Assembly: GCA_015272195.1 (NCBI GenBank)
Contig: JACYMC010000165.1
Span: 1 to 32,858 of the forward strand
Direction: 5' to 3'
Source: Candidatus Sericytochromatia bacterium
Lineage (GTDB): Bacteria > Cyanobacteriota > Sericytochromatia > UBA7694
DNA: 32,858 bases
Shown: positions 16,659-24,483 of the stretch, in pieces
Layout of the letters: each line of letters opens with the position of its first letter
Numbering within the stretch: the first letter of the stretch is position 1
Position numbers and translations under genes: made by a program
The notes under the pieces: model-generated
What the model was told of the DNA's origin: nothing
Databases searched by the model: none
Seen by the model: only the letters and a program-made list of their open reading frames with translations

Positions 16659-17795
16659 TCAGCGCCGGTAAGCGCCGCCGCCACCGCCAGGACCACCACC
16701 GCTCTCGTTCACAAGGCGCTGGAAGTCATCTGGACGACTGGATTTTGAAATGGCATCCTCAAAGGTAATCTGACGGTCCTGATACAGATCGCGCAGCACC
16801 ATTTCGAGGGTCTGCATGCCATATTTGCCCCCTGTCTGAATCGATGAGTAAATCTGAGCTGTTTTGCCCTCACGAATCAGGTTAGCAATAGCAGGTGTGA
16901 CGATCATGATTTCCATGGCCATCACGCGGCCCTTGCCACGGGCCAGGGGATCCGCCCCCATACCCGCAGCCTTCGGCAGGAGGGTCTGAGACAGTACGGC
17001 CACCAGTGAGTTGGAAAGCTGTACACGAATTTGGGTCTGCTGATGCGGCGGAAAGACGTCTACAATACGGTCGACGGTCTGACTGGCCGAGCTGGTGTGC
17101 AGGGTGCCAAAGACCAGGTGACCGGTTTCTGCTGCCGTCAGGGCCAGGCGAATGGTTTCGAGGTCGCGCATCTCACCCACCAGGATGACGTCAGGGTCTT
17201 CACGCAGAGAGGCTTTCAGTGCATTATCAAAAGAGCGGGTATCTTCGCCCAGCTCACGCTGGTTGACCAGGCTTTTTTTGGAGGCATGCACATATTCAAT
17301 CGGGTCTTCAATGGTCAGAATATGCTCGGCACGCTCGCTGTTGATCATGTCAATCATAGAGGCCAGGGTGGTGGACTTGCCGCTGCCGGTGGGTCCCGTC
17401 ACCAGTACCAGACCCCGGGGTTTTTTAATCAGCTCTTTGACCACCGGTGGCAGCCCCAGTTCATCAAAGCGGGGAATTTTGGTGGCAATGGTACGCAAAG
17501 CAGCCGCATAGGCCCCCTTGTCTTTATAGACATTGACGCGGAAGCGGCCCAGCCCGACAACCCCGTAGGAGCAATCCAGCTCCCAGGTTTGCTCAAGGGT
17601 TTTGCGCTGATCATTGGTCAGAATGCTGAAAATCAGCTTCTGGGTGTCGTCCGCCGTCAGCGGCTCATAGTCTGTTGGCGCCAGTTTGCCGTTGACCCGG
17701 ATCATCGGTGGCACGCCGTTGGCAATGTGCAAGTCACTGCCGTCTTTGTCAAAAACCAGCTGCAGCAGGTCTTCCATAAAAATATCTTGTGTCAT
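16659..17795 (-). CDS. pilT: Type IV pilus retraction ATPase PilT
   Basis: This 378-aa hexameric motor powers pilus retraction. It has the PilT N-terminal domain ('GSDLHIANGVPPMIRVNGKL'), Walker A GPTGSGKS (134-141) and Walker B DVILVGEMRD (202-211). The PilT-specific C-terminal motif reads AIANLIRE (302-309); the usual form is AIRNLIRE, so one Arg is replaced by Ala. The protein ends in a Gly-rich tail (GGGPGGGGGAYRR) not usual in PilT. It lies between pilB and pilC with 37-nt and 21-nt gaps, so it is the operon's dedicated retraction motor. Confidence 0.96.
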   Translation of the reverse strand: MTQDIFMEDLLQLVFDKDGSDLHIANGVPPMIRVNGKLAPTDYEPLTADDTQKLIFSILTNDQRKTLEQTWELDCSYGVVGLGRFRVNVYKDKGAYAAALRTIATKIPRFDELGLPPVVKELIKKPRGLVLVTGPTGSGKSTTLASMIDMINSERAEHILTIEDPIEYVHASKKSLVNQRELGEDTRSFDNALKASLREDPDVILVGEMRDLETIRLALTAAETGHLVFGTLHTSSASQTVDRIVDVFPPHQQTQIRVQLSNSLVAVLSQTLLPKAAGMGADPLARGKGRVMAMEIMIVTPAIANLIREGKTAQIYSSIQTGGKYGMQTLEMVLRDLYQDRQITFEDAISKSSRPDDFQRLVNESGGGPGGGGGAYRR

Positions 17796-17832
17796 GCGCT
17801 TACTCCACTCATTCTGTATTCCCGGATATCTT

Positions 17833-20106
17833 TTATTTTAAGCTTGTGAAGCAATACGGGCAAGTATCCCACTCCGCTTCTACACTGGCCAGGCAGGATG
17901 GGCACTTGAGATCCTGCTTTGAGCCGCTGGTCTGACCTGGCGCGGGCAAAGCGCCTTTGGGTTGTTTAAGCTTGGCGAGTACAGCCTCAGCTTTGGCTTT
18001 GTGCGCTGACAATGCTGGTACGGAGCTTGTCTCAGCAGCAGGTGGCGTGGCAGCAGTGGGTTCACCGGATGTGGGGGCATGGTCCGGCGCAGGAGGATAA
18101 CCCGGTGGCGGGGGATAGCCCGGCGGTGCGTAACCCGGCGGGGGATAATAGTACATGGGCTGGCCGCCAGGCGGCATGTGTCCGGGCGAGCCGCCGCCTT
18201 TGGCTTCCTCGGCAAAGCGCGCTTTCATGGCAGCAACCTCTTCGGGCGTGGCTTCCCGTCCATCCGGGAAGAGGTCAACCCCTTTACCGTCGAGAGTAAA
18301 GTAATGCTGAATCTCGATCGGGTCATCCTGGCCTTCGTCAGTCAGAGTCACGCGAATCACTTCATCGAAGTCTGTAAAGCCATCGCGCACCAGCATCAGT
18401 GAGAACTGCATCAACGGCACCATACCGGATTTGCGGGCCGCTACACGGATTTCGTCTTTGGTGGCACTGCGGTTGATAATTTCACGCAACTCGTCATTGA
18501 TCACCATCAGTTCATAAACACCCAGACGGCCTTTATATCCAGATCCGCCGCATTTTTCACAGCCCTCAGGATTGTGCTTGAACACTTTGACCGGGCTGCC
18601 ATCAGAGTTTTTAAACGGGTAGCGCACATATTTCAACAGAGATTCTTCGGGCTCATACTCAACTTTACAACTGCATAAGCGGCGCACCAGACGTTGGGCC
18701 AGTACCATAATGGTCGAGGAGGCAATCAAAAATCCGTCCAGATGCATTTCCTGCAGGCGGGTGATGGCCCCGGGTGCATCGTTGGTATGCAGCGAGGTAA
18801 ACACCAGGTGGCCCGTCAGGGCGGACTCAATCGCGATATGCGCCAACTCCTTGTCGCGGGTCTCACCGATCAGCATGATATCCGGATCCTGACGCAAAAA
18901 GGCCTTCAGAATACGGGCAAAGGTCAGGCCAATTTTGGGTTCAGCCTGGGTTTGCGTAATCCCGGCCAAATCATATTCAATCGGATCTTCGGCCGTTGAA
19001 ATATTCACATCAGGGGTGTTGCGCTCCGCCAGAATGGAATAGAGGGAGGTGGTTTTACCTGAGCCTGTCGGACCACAGACAAAAATAATCCCGTAAGGAC
19101 GCTGGACCAGCTCACGCACTTTATTCAGCAGTTCTGGATACTGGAACAGGATATCCAGACCCAGCTGGGTATTGGAGTTATCCAGAATACGCATAACGAT
19201 CTTTTCGCCAAACTTTGACGGCAGGGTCGACACACGAAAGTCAATATTGCGCCCCCCAATCCGGCGGCGCAGACGGCCATCCTGAGGCAGACGCTTTTCA
19301 GCAATATTCAGATCGGTCATGATTTTAAAGCGCGAAGCCAGCGAACCCGCAATGCGTTTGGGCAGTGGGGGCTCAACGTGCAGCACACCGTCAATGCGGT
19401 AGCGCAGACGCAGCTGCAGCTCCTGGGGCTCAATATGGATATCGCTGACGCCACGCTTGATAGCGTTGGCCAGAATGGCGTTGGCCAGGCGCACAATCGG
19501 AGCCGCACCCGCATCAGAATCGTCGTAATCCTCGTCGTCATCGATTTCTTCGATGTCCATTTCATCGACGATATCGAGTGTGTCGTGATCGTCTTCAACC
19601 GAAATGCCCACGGGTTTCTTTTTAGCAGCTTCAGCCGGAGCTGCCTCCGCTTTAAGGGCGTCAAGCTGCTCATTGATAAAGGCAAAAAAGTCATCTTCGG
19701 TGATCACGACCGCCCGAACGTTGACGCTTTTACCAATTTTTTTACTGACCGCCATGCGCACATCATCGATGGCCGGCAGGTCCTGCGGATTGACCATGGC
19801 GATCGTCAGCTGATTACCTGAAAAACTGATCGGCAGCAGCATGCGCTGACGAATCAGGTTTTCAGGAATCAGGGTGGCCAGCTCAGGGGTGAGCTTAATG
19901 GTCCGCACATTCACATAGCTGATGCCAAACTGCAGTTCCAGGGCATCCTTGATATTGCTTTCCGTGACAAACTTGGAATCGATCAGAATCTGACCCAAGG
20001 ATTTATTAGAGCCTTTTTGCTTGGTTAATGCTTCACCAAGTTGCTCCTCTGAAATCATGCCGGCTTCCAGCAGAATTTCCCCCAAACGCTTTCTAACAAG
20101 AGCCAT
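17833..20106 (-). CDS. pilB: Type IV pilus extension ATPase PilB with an added Pro-rich tail and C-terminal zinc ribbon
   Basis: This 757-aa extension motor is about 190 residues longer than a usual PilB of some 570. Order: N-terminal GSPII/MshEN-type domain (1-150), an acidic linker (about 171-198), the GspE/PilB ATPase core with Walker A GPTGSGKTT (345-353) and Walker B IMLIGETRD (410-418), and the usual tetracysteine zinc site (Cys478, 480, 516, 519). After the core comes a Pro/Tyr/Gly-rich disordered tail (about 638-690), then a second zinc ribbon with CPSC (735-738) and CPYC (749-752), ten residues apart. MshEN domains can bind c-di-GMP, but I have not matched the binding motif here. The gene follows the small Roadblock gene by 56 nt. 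Confidence 0.96.
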   Translation of the reverse strand: MALVRKRLGEILLEAGMISEEQLGEALTKQKGSNKSLGQILIDSKFVTESNIKDALELQFGISYVNVRTIKLTPELATLIPENLIRQRMLLPISFSGNQLTIAMVNPQDLPAIDDVRMAVSKKIGKSVNVRAVVITEDDFFAFINEQLDALKAEAAPAEAAKKKPVGISVEDDHDTLDIVDEMDIEEIDDDEDYDDSDAGAAPIVRLANAILANAIKRGVSDIHIEPQELQLRLRYRIDGVLHVEPPLPKRIAGSLASRFKIMTDLNIAEKRLPQDGRLRRRIGGRNIDFRVSTLPSKFGEKIVMRILDNSNTQLGLDILFQYPELLNKVRELVQRPYGIIFVCGPTGSGKTTSLYSILAERNTPDVNISTAEDPIEYDLAGITQTQAEPKIGLTFARILKAFLRQDPDIMLIGETRDKELAHIAIESALTGHLVFTSLHTNDAPGAITRLQEMHLDGFLIASSTIMVLAQRLVRRLCSCKVEYEPEESLLKYVRYPFKNSDGSPVKVFKHNPEGCEKCGGSGYKGRLGVYELMVINDELREIINRSATKDEIRVAARKSGMVPLMQFSLMLVRDGFTDFDEVIRVTLTDEGQDDPIEIQHYFTLDGKGVDLFPDGREATPEEVAAMKARFAEEAKGGGSPGHMPPGGQPMYYYPPPGYAPPGYPPPPGYPPAPDHAPTSGEPTAATPPAAETSSVPALSAHKAKAEAVLAKLKQPKGALPAPGQTSGSKQDLKCPSCLASVEAEWDTCPYCFTSLK

Positions 20107-20162
20107 ATATATTGATTACTACCCTCTATCTTTTCTGGATGACTAAGCTTCCCCCTGGAAGG

Positions 20163-20495
20163 CTAAAAACGCGAAGCGGTTTCAATCAACTGGGCCAGAT
20201 TAAAGCCTTCTGAGACGTCAACAAAAACGATCAGCAGTTCGCCACCCGCCAATCCTGATAATAAAGTAACACCCTGTTCTGTTTCAAGCACAAGGCGCTG
20301 CAGGTTGCCCCGCTGCATGCGCTTGATCTGTACGGCAATATTGCCGTACACCGAGCGGGCGACCTGCCCCAGATCGGTTGTGGCGTCGGCAGGCATGGCA
20401 CTTTGCAGGCTGGCACCGTTGGCATCGACAACAGCAACACCTGAAACACCCGCTGTCTGCTGAATGGTTGAAATAATGTTCTGATAATCAGCCAT
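20163..20495 (-). CDS. Small Roadblock/LC7 domain protein
   Basis: This 110-aa protein is a single Roadblock/LC7 domain: helix 'YQNIISTIQQTAGVSGVAVVD', the strand 'VYGNIAVQIKRMQRGNLQRL', then the paired strands 'QGVTLLSGLAGGELLIVFVD'. Bacterial Roadblock proteins such as MglB control small Ras-like GTPases (MglA) that set cell polarity and pilus activity. It is homologous to the C-terminal domain of the next protein upstream, and the two could form a heterodimer. It begins 4 nt after that gene's stop (20500) and is followed by pilB. No GTPase is encoded in the window. GGGAGA is its ribosome site. Confidence 0.9.
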   Translation of the reverse strand: MADYQNIISTIQQTAGVSGVAVVDANGASLQSAMPADATTDLGQVARSVYGNIAVQIKRMQRGNLQRLVLETEQGVTLLSGLAGGELLIVFVDVSEGFNLAQLIETASRF

Positions 20496-20499
20496 TGTT

Positions 20500-22542
20500 T
20501 TATTGTCTCCCGCTCATGGCAATCACGGCTGCCAGTAATTTATTTAAGCTGAACTCCGGGCTGGCGTCGCTGAAGACGACCAGCGTCCCCATTTCAAGGG
20601 TGGAAAGAATGGTGTAGCCCATTTCGGTTTGCAGTACCAGCCGGCGCATGGCGCCTCGCTTCATCTGTTTGACCTGCACATCGAGGTTCAGGTAAATCGA
20701 GGAGGTCAAAGCACCCACGATTTCTTTATCGATGTCTTCGGGCATGGTATTGGCAATCACCAGACCATCATTACCCACAATCAGCGTGCCGATCACACCG
20801 GGCACTTCATTGACTTCTTTCAGCAGTTCATCAAAGCTCTGACCCTGAGCGGCCAGAATAACCTGAGTTGTCGTGAGGCCCTTGGAGCCCAGCTTTTCGG
20901 CACGACGGATGATATCCTCCAGCGTGCTCTGATCCACCAGCATTTTGCTCATGGGAGCCAGACCATCTTTGCTGTGTTTAGGCCGGTCTTTTTTAGCTTC
21001 AGGCGCAGAAGATTTACTGTCATCCAGGCGGAAGCTGGCCAGGAAATCAGAGCCAATGCTATCGGTTGAAAAGGAGGCCGCTGGTGCTTCTGCAGCCGGG
21101 GCTTCTGCTTTGAGATCATCAAAGCTAACATTGCCCAGGTTGCCAACACCCGCCGCTGGCGCAGCTGCAGCAGGGGCCGGGGCGCCTTCAGCGAAGAGAT
21201 CATCCAGGGCGCTGTCCAGGCCGCCTGCCTCAAACATGCCGCCACCGCTGGGCGCTGCGGCCACAGGTGCAGGCGCTGCCGCAGGCGCGCCACCTTCAGA
21301 AAAAAGGTCGTCCAGGGCATTATCCAGGCCACCGGCATCAAACATGCCGCCACCGCTGGGCGCTGCGGCGGCAGGTGCAGGCGCCGCTGCAGGTGTTGGC
21401 GCATCGCCAAAGAGATTATCCAACGCGGAATCCAGACCACCCTCATCAAACATGCCACCGCCGCTGGAAGGCGCTGCGGCGGGCGCGGGAGAGGCGACAG
21501 GCGCTGGCGCATCACCAAAGAGGTCATCCAGAGCGGAGTCCAGGCCACCCTCATCAAACATGCCACCACCGCTGGGAGGCGCGGCAGCCGGCGCAGGGGC
21601 GGCAGCTGGCGCTGGCGCATCTCCAAAGAGGTCATCCAGAGCAGAATCCAGGCTCCCATCGTCAAACATGCCGCCACCACTGGCCGGGGCAGGCGCTGCA
21701 GCAGCCGGCGCCGGCGCCGGCACGGGCTCTTCCTCACCAAACAGATTGTCCAGAGCGGAGTCCAGGCCATCAGAGTCAAACAGTCCACCCCCTGAAGCGG
21801 GTGCAGGCGCAGCCTCTGCTGCAGGCGCTGCAGGAGGGGCGGCAGGCGCAGGCGCATCACCAAAGAGATCATCCAGTGCATTGTCGAGCTGACCGGCGTC
21901 AAACATACCGCTGTCAGCGGCAGGCGCCGCGGGCGCAGGGGCTGAAGGAGCAGCAGCCGGCGCGGGCGCATCGCCAAAAAGATCATCCAGTGCGTTGTCG
22001 AGCTGCCCCGCATCAAACATATTGCTGTCAGCGGCAGGCGCTGCTGCGGGGGCTGGTGCAGGGGCTGCTGGCTGTTCATCCAGCAGGGAGCCCAGCGCTG
22101 AATCCAGGCCCGCAGCGTCAAAAGATGCTGCAGGAGCCGGAGCCGGCGGCGGAGCGGCAGGCGCAGGGGGTGGCGCAGCGGGTGCAGGGGGTGGTGCAAA
22201 AGCAGCTGGCGGTGGTGTTAAAGGTTTTTTGGGTGGGCTGATAGGAGAGGGCGGTGCTTTTCGCAGGGGGGAAGGCGCACTTTTATTGCCGGCAGGCCGC
22301 TTCTGGGCGGGAGATTTTTTCTTGGTTTGCCCTCCTCCCTTGCCTTTCATGACCATCACACCTGCGACGATCGCAACCACAGCCACAACGGCAACCAGAA
22401 TCAGGACCATCGGCGGGCCACTGCTGGCCTGCGCTGCGGCTTCTGTTTCGGCCTGGCTTTTTAGCAGGGGAAAGGTCAGCAAGCAGATGCCAACCATCCA
22501 TGCTTTGAGTTCTTGAATACGAGGTGAAACCCCTCTCTGCAT
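20500..22542 (-). CDS. Membrane-anchored repeat protein with a C-terminal Roadblock/LC7 domain
   Basis: This 680-aa protein opens the pilus operon. Residues 1-30 look like a signal peptide (cleavage near KSQA), residues 44-66 are a membrane helix, and a Lys-rich run follows (KGKGGGQTKKK), which puts the rest in the cytoplasm. Then come a Pro-rich stretch and nine copies of an acidic motif, MFDxGxLDxALDDLFGD, each with an Ala/Pro linker (about 141-466), then a variable stretch and a C-terminal Roadblock/LC7 domain (about 555-680). I use the ATG at 22542, which has AAAGGAG 8 nt upstream; the frame is open to 22596. The layout suggests a membrane scaffold with many docking sites and a Roadblock head related to the neighbouring small protein. 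No homologue with this architecture is known to me. Confidence 0.9.
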   Translation of the reverse strand: MQRGVSPRIQELKAWMVGICLLTFPLLKSQAETEAAAQASSGPPMVLILVAVVAVVAIVAGVMVMKGKGGGQTKKKSPAQKRPAGNKSAPSPLRKAPPSPISPPKKPLTPPPAAFAPPPAPAAPPPAPAAPPPAPAPAASFDAAGLDSALGSLLDEQPAAPAPAPAAAPAADSNMFDAGQLDNALDDLFGDAPAPAAAPSAPAPAAPAADSGMFDAGQLDNALDDLFGDAPAPAAPPAAPAAEAAPAPASGGGLFDSDGLDSALDNLFGEEEPVPAPAPAAAAPAPASGGGMFDDGSLDSALDDLFGDAPAPAAAPAPAAAPPSGGGMFDEGGLDSALDDLFGDAPAPVASPAPAAAPSSGGGMFDEGGLDSALDNLFGDAPTPAAAPAPAAAAPSGGGMFDAGGLDNALDDLFSEGGAPAAAPAPVAAAPSGGGMFEAGGLDSALDDLFAEGAPAPAAAAPAAGVGNLGNVSFDDLKAEAPAAEAPAASFSTDSIGSDFLASFRLDDSKSSAPEAKKDRPKHSKDGLAPMSKMLVDQSTLEDIIRRAEKLGSKGLTTTQVILAAQGQSFDELLKEVNEVPGVIGTLIVGNDGLVIANTMPEDIDKEIVGALTSSIYLNLDVQVKQMKRGAMRRLVLQTEMGYTILSTLEMGTLVVFSDASPEFSLNKLLAAVIAMSGRQ
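21145..22125 (-). repeat. Nine-copy tandem repeat inside the Roadblock scaffold gene
   Basis: Nine copies of a repeat of about 36 codons. A conserved DNA landmark for the FD residues begins at 21231, 21339, 21447, 21555 and 21663 (exactly 108 bp apart), then 21777, 21900, 22014 and 22119 (114, 123, 114 and 105 bp). The middle five units are the most alike, which points to recent unequal crossover or gene conversion there and older divergence at the ends. Confidence 0.92.
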
Positions 22543-22622
22543 TGTAGAAGCTCCTTTGTTTCCTTCATTTTCTGGCGGTTTTTGATTTGTGATCATCGGT
22601 GTCTTTTTTTCTGCATGGGCCC

Positions 22623-22641
22623 AGAGTTCCTCAAGAGTTCC
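22623..22641 (-). repeat. Direct repeat in the leader of the pilus operon
   Basis: The octamer AGAGTTCC (plus strand) occurs at 22623-22630 and 22634-22641, an 11-nt period, about one DNA turn. It lies just downstream of the operon's -10, at about +5 to +23 of the transcript. Position and spacing fit a regulator-binding site, which is inference. Confidence 0.5.
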
Positions 22642-22645
22642 TGAA

Positions 22646-22654
22646 ATTATAACA
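22646..22654 (-). promoter_or_regulatory. Extended -10 promoter of the pilus operon
   Basis: On the minus strand TGT is followed by the perfect -10 TATAAT, the best promoter match in the window. It lies about 100 nt before the ATG at 22542. No good -35 is seen. The gap 22543-22698 contains nothing else coding. Confidence 0.6.
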
Positions 22655-22698
22655 TGAAGTTTTTCGCGAGCCCACTGTGGCAGGGCGCATTCCTCTGT

Positions 22699-23673
22699 TT
22701 AAATTACCCACCTCCGCAGCCGGGCGCTGAGACTGTCGACCAGCATCACCAACACAATCAGAATCAGCACAATCGTGGCCGCTTCCTGGTACTGAAACAG
22801 TTTAAACGAAGAGCTGAGCAAATGCCCAATCCCCCCAGCCCCAATCAGACCGAGCACCGAAGCCGCCCGGATATTGGTTTCAAAGCGGTACAGTGTAAAA
22901 GAAATCAGATCCGGGAGCATCTGGGGCAAGACCGCAAAAGAGACCGTCTGCAAATAGGTAGCGCCTGTGGCCCGAATGGCTTCTACCACCCCCGGATCGA
23001 TGTTTTCAATGGATTCTGACAGCAATTTTGTCAGTACAGTCATGGTATGCATCGCCAGAGCCAGCGTTCCGGCAAAAGGTCCCAGACCCACCGCAGCCAC
23101 AAAGATCAGGCCCAAAGCCAAATCAGGGATGGTGCGTAAAAAATTGATCACAAAGCGGGTGAGCCTGTAAACCAGCGGGTGGGGTGATGTATTGGCCGCA
23201 GCCAGAAAAGCCAGGGGAAAAGCAAAAATGGTGGCCAGCACGGTCCCCGTCAGCGCCATCTGAATGGTCTGAATCGTCGCACCAATGATGGTATTGGGAA
23301 AAACATTGTTCCACCAGCGGCGTTTGGCCTGAATCTTTTCAGCCCGTTCAGCCCCTTCGCCGCTTTGCAGCGGCAGGGGTAAAATCAGCTCAGCCCAGCT
23401 TAAGCTTTCGGGCAAAGAATAGGACTTAATTTGTTGCACCCGACTGAAATCTGGCGGCAGCATCCGGCTGATCGTCTGCAGAATTTTTGGTGATTCTTTC
23501 ACCAGCTCGCGCAGATGAAAATTGGCACCATCAAAAGCCCAGAACAGCACCAGCAGACTCACCAGCAAAGAAAGAAACCACCTGCCTTTGCGACGGGGCG
23601 GGGCAGGCGCATCCCTGAGTACCTGCTCGCGCAGCTCACCCGTACGCTGCCAGCGCGAGGAAGACACGCTCAT
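22699..23673 (-). CDS. phnE: Phosphonate/phosphite ABC transporter permease PhnE
   Basis: This 324-aa inner-membrane permease has one N-terminal helix (about 31-46), a long loop, and a membrane domain of about five helices from residue 145 on. The EAA loop that contacts the ATPase is clear: EAIRATGATYLQTVSFAVLP. A 'VLGLIGAGGIG' motif near the C-terminus is typical of PhnE-class permeases. The loop after the first helix is longer than usual. Its ATG overlaps the phnC stop by 4 nt (ATGA) and AGGAG lies 8 nt upstream. Confidence 0.94.
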   Translation of the reverse strand: MSVSSSRWQRTGELREQVLRDAPAPPRRKGRWFLSLLVSLLVLFWAFDGANFHLRELVKESPKILQTISRMLPPDFSRVQQIKSYSLPESLSWAELILPLPLQSGEGAERAEKIQAKRRWWNNVFPNTIIGATIQTIQMALTGTVLATIFAFPLAFLAAANTSPHPLVYRLTRFVINFLRTIPDLALGLIFVAAVGLGPFAGTLALAMHTMTVLTKLLSESIENIDPGVVEAIRATGATYLQTVSFAVLPQMLPDLISFTLYRFETNIRAASVLGLIGAGGIGHLLSSSFKLFQYQEAATIVLILIVLVMLVDSLSARLRRWVI

Positions 23674-24482
23674 ACAGTCTGCTCCTGGTAGCGCTGATAG
23701 ATCGTATTGACCACTTCAGGGCTGAGATTGACCGGCAAATCGTCAAAGGCAACTTCTCCCTGAGCCAGCCCAATCACCCGGTCTGCATAGCGCCGGGTCA
23801 GCTCCAGGGTATGCAGGCTGATCAAGGTCGTAATGCCGTCTTCGCGGGCTACCCGCTGCAAAATATCCAGCACAGTTTCAGCAAGCTTGGGGTCGAGACT
23901 GGCCACAGGCTCATCAGCCAGAATCAGACGCGGCTTCTGCATCAGGGTCCGGGCAATAGCGACCCGCTGCTGTTCACCGCCGCTGAGCGCGTCAGCGCGT
24001 TTATAGGCATGCTTCAGCATTCCCACCCGTTCCAGGTTGATCAGGGCCTGCTCATGTACTTCAGGTTTAAACAGGCGCATGGCACCGGGCAGCGTACCCA
24101 CATAGCCCAGGTGACCCGAAAGTACATTTTGAATCACTGAGAGGCGCTTGACGATATTGAACTGCTGAAAAATCATCCCTGTTTTGCGGCGCCAGGCCCT
24201 TAACTCCGCCCCTCGCAGGGTGTTGATATCCACCCAGACATCGGGCACGGCCTGAGACGCAAAAGTCTCGCGGGGCACTTCAATCTGGCCACTGCTGGCA
24301 TCCACCAGACGATTGAGACAGCGCAAAAAAGTAGATTTGCCGGCACCACTCAGACCAATCAGGCCAACCAACTGTCCGCGCGGAATATCCAGACTGATCC
24401 CCCGCAAAATAGGCTGTTCGGGAATATAGGCCTTGCGCAAATCCCGAATCCGCAAAAAATCCGGCTGAGACGTGGACTTCAT
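23670..24482 (-). CDS. phnC: Phosphonate/phosphite ABC transporter ATPase PhnC
   Basis: This 270-aa ABC ATPase has Walker A GLSGAGKST (43-51), signature LSGGEQQRVAIAR (166-178) and Walker B LILADEP (186-192). The closest family is PhnC. I use the ATG at 24482, one base after the phnD stop (TGATATG), and not the longer open frame to 24581, which would overlap phnD by about 100 nt. There is no good ribosome site, so translation is probably coupled to phnD. Confidence 0.94.
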   Translation of the reverse strand: MKSTSQPDFLRIRDLRKAYIPEQPILRGISLDIPRGQLVGLIGLSGAGKSTFLRCLNRLVDASSGQIEVPRETFASQAVPDVWVDINTLRGAELRAWRRKTGMIFQQFNIVKRLSVIQNVLSGHLGYVGTLPGAMRLFKPEVHEQALINLERVGMLKHAYKRADALSGGEQQRVAIARTLMQKPRLILADEPVASLDPKLAETVLDILQRVAREDGITTLISLHTLELTRRYADRVIGLAQGEVAFDDLPVNLSPEVVNTIYQRYQEQTV

Positions 24483-24483
24483 A

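Noticed and set aside
20148-20161. Stem-loop just after the small Roadblock gene (5-bp stem CTTCC/GGAAG)
   Set aside because: Short stem, no T-run after it, and the next gene is co-directional pilB; not convincing as a terminator.
20945-22241. Long plus-strand open frames opposite the repeat-rich Roadblock gene
   Set aside because: They are Ala/Gly/Pro or Arg/His/Gln-rich mirror images of the repeat, with no ribosome site; shadows caused by biased composition.
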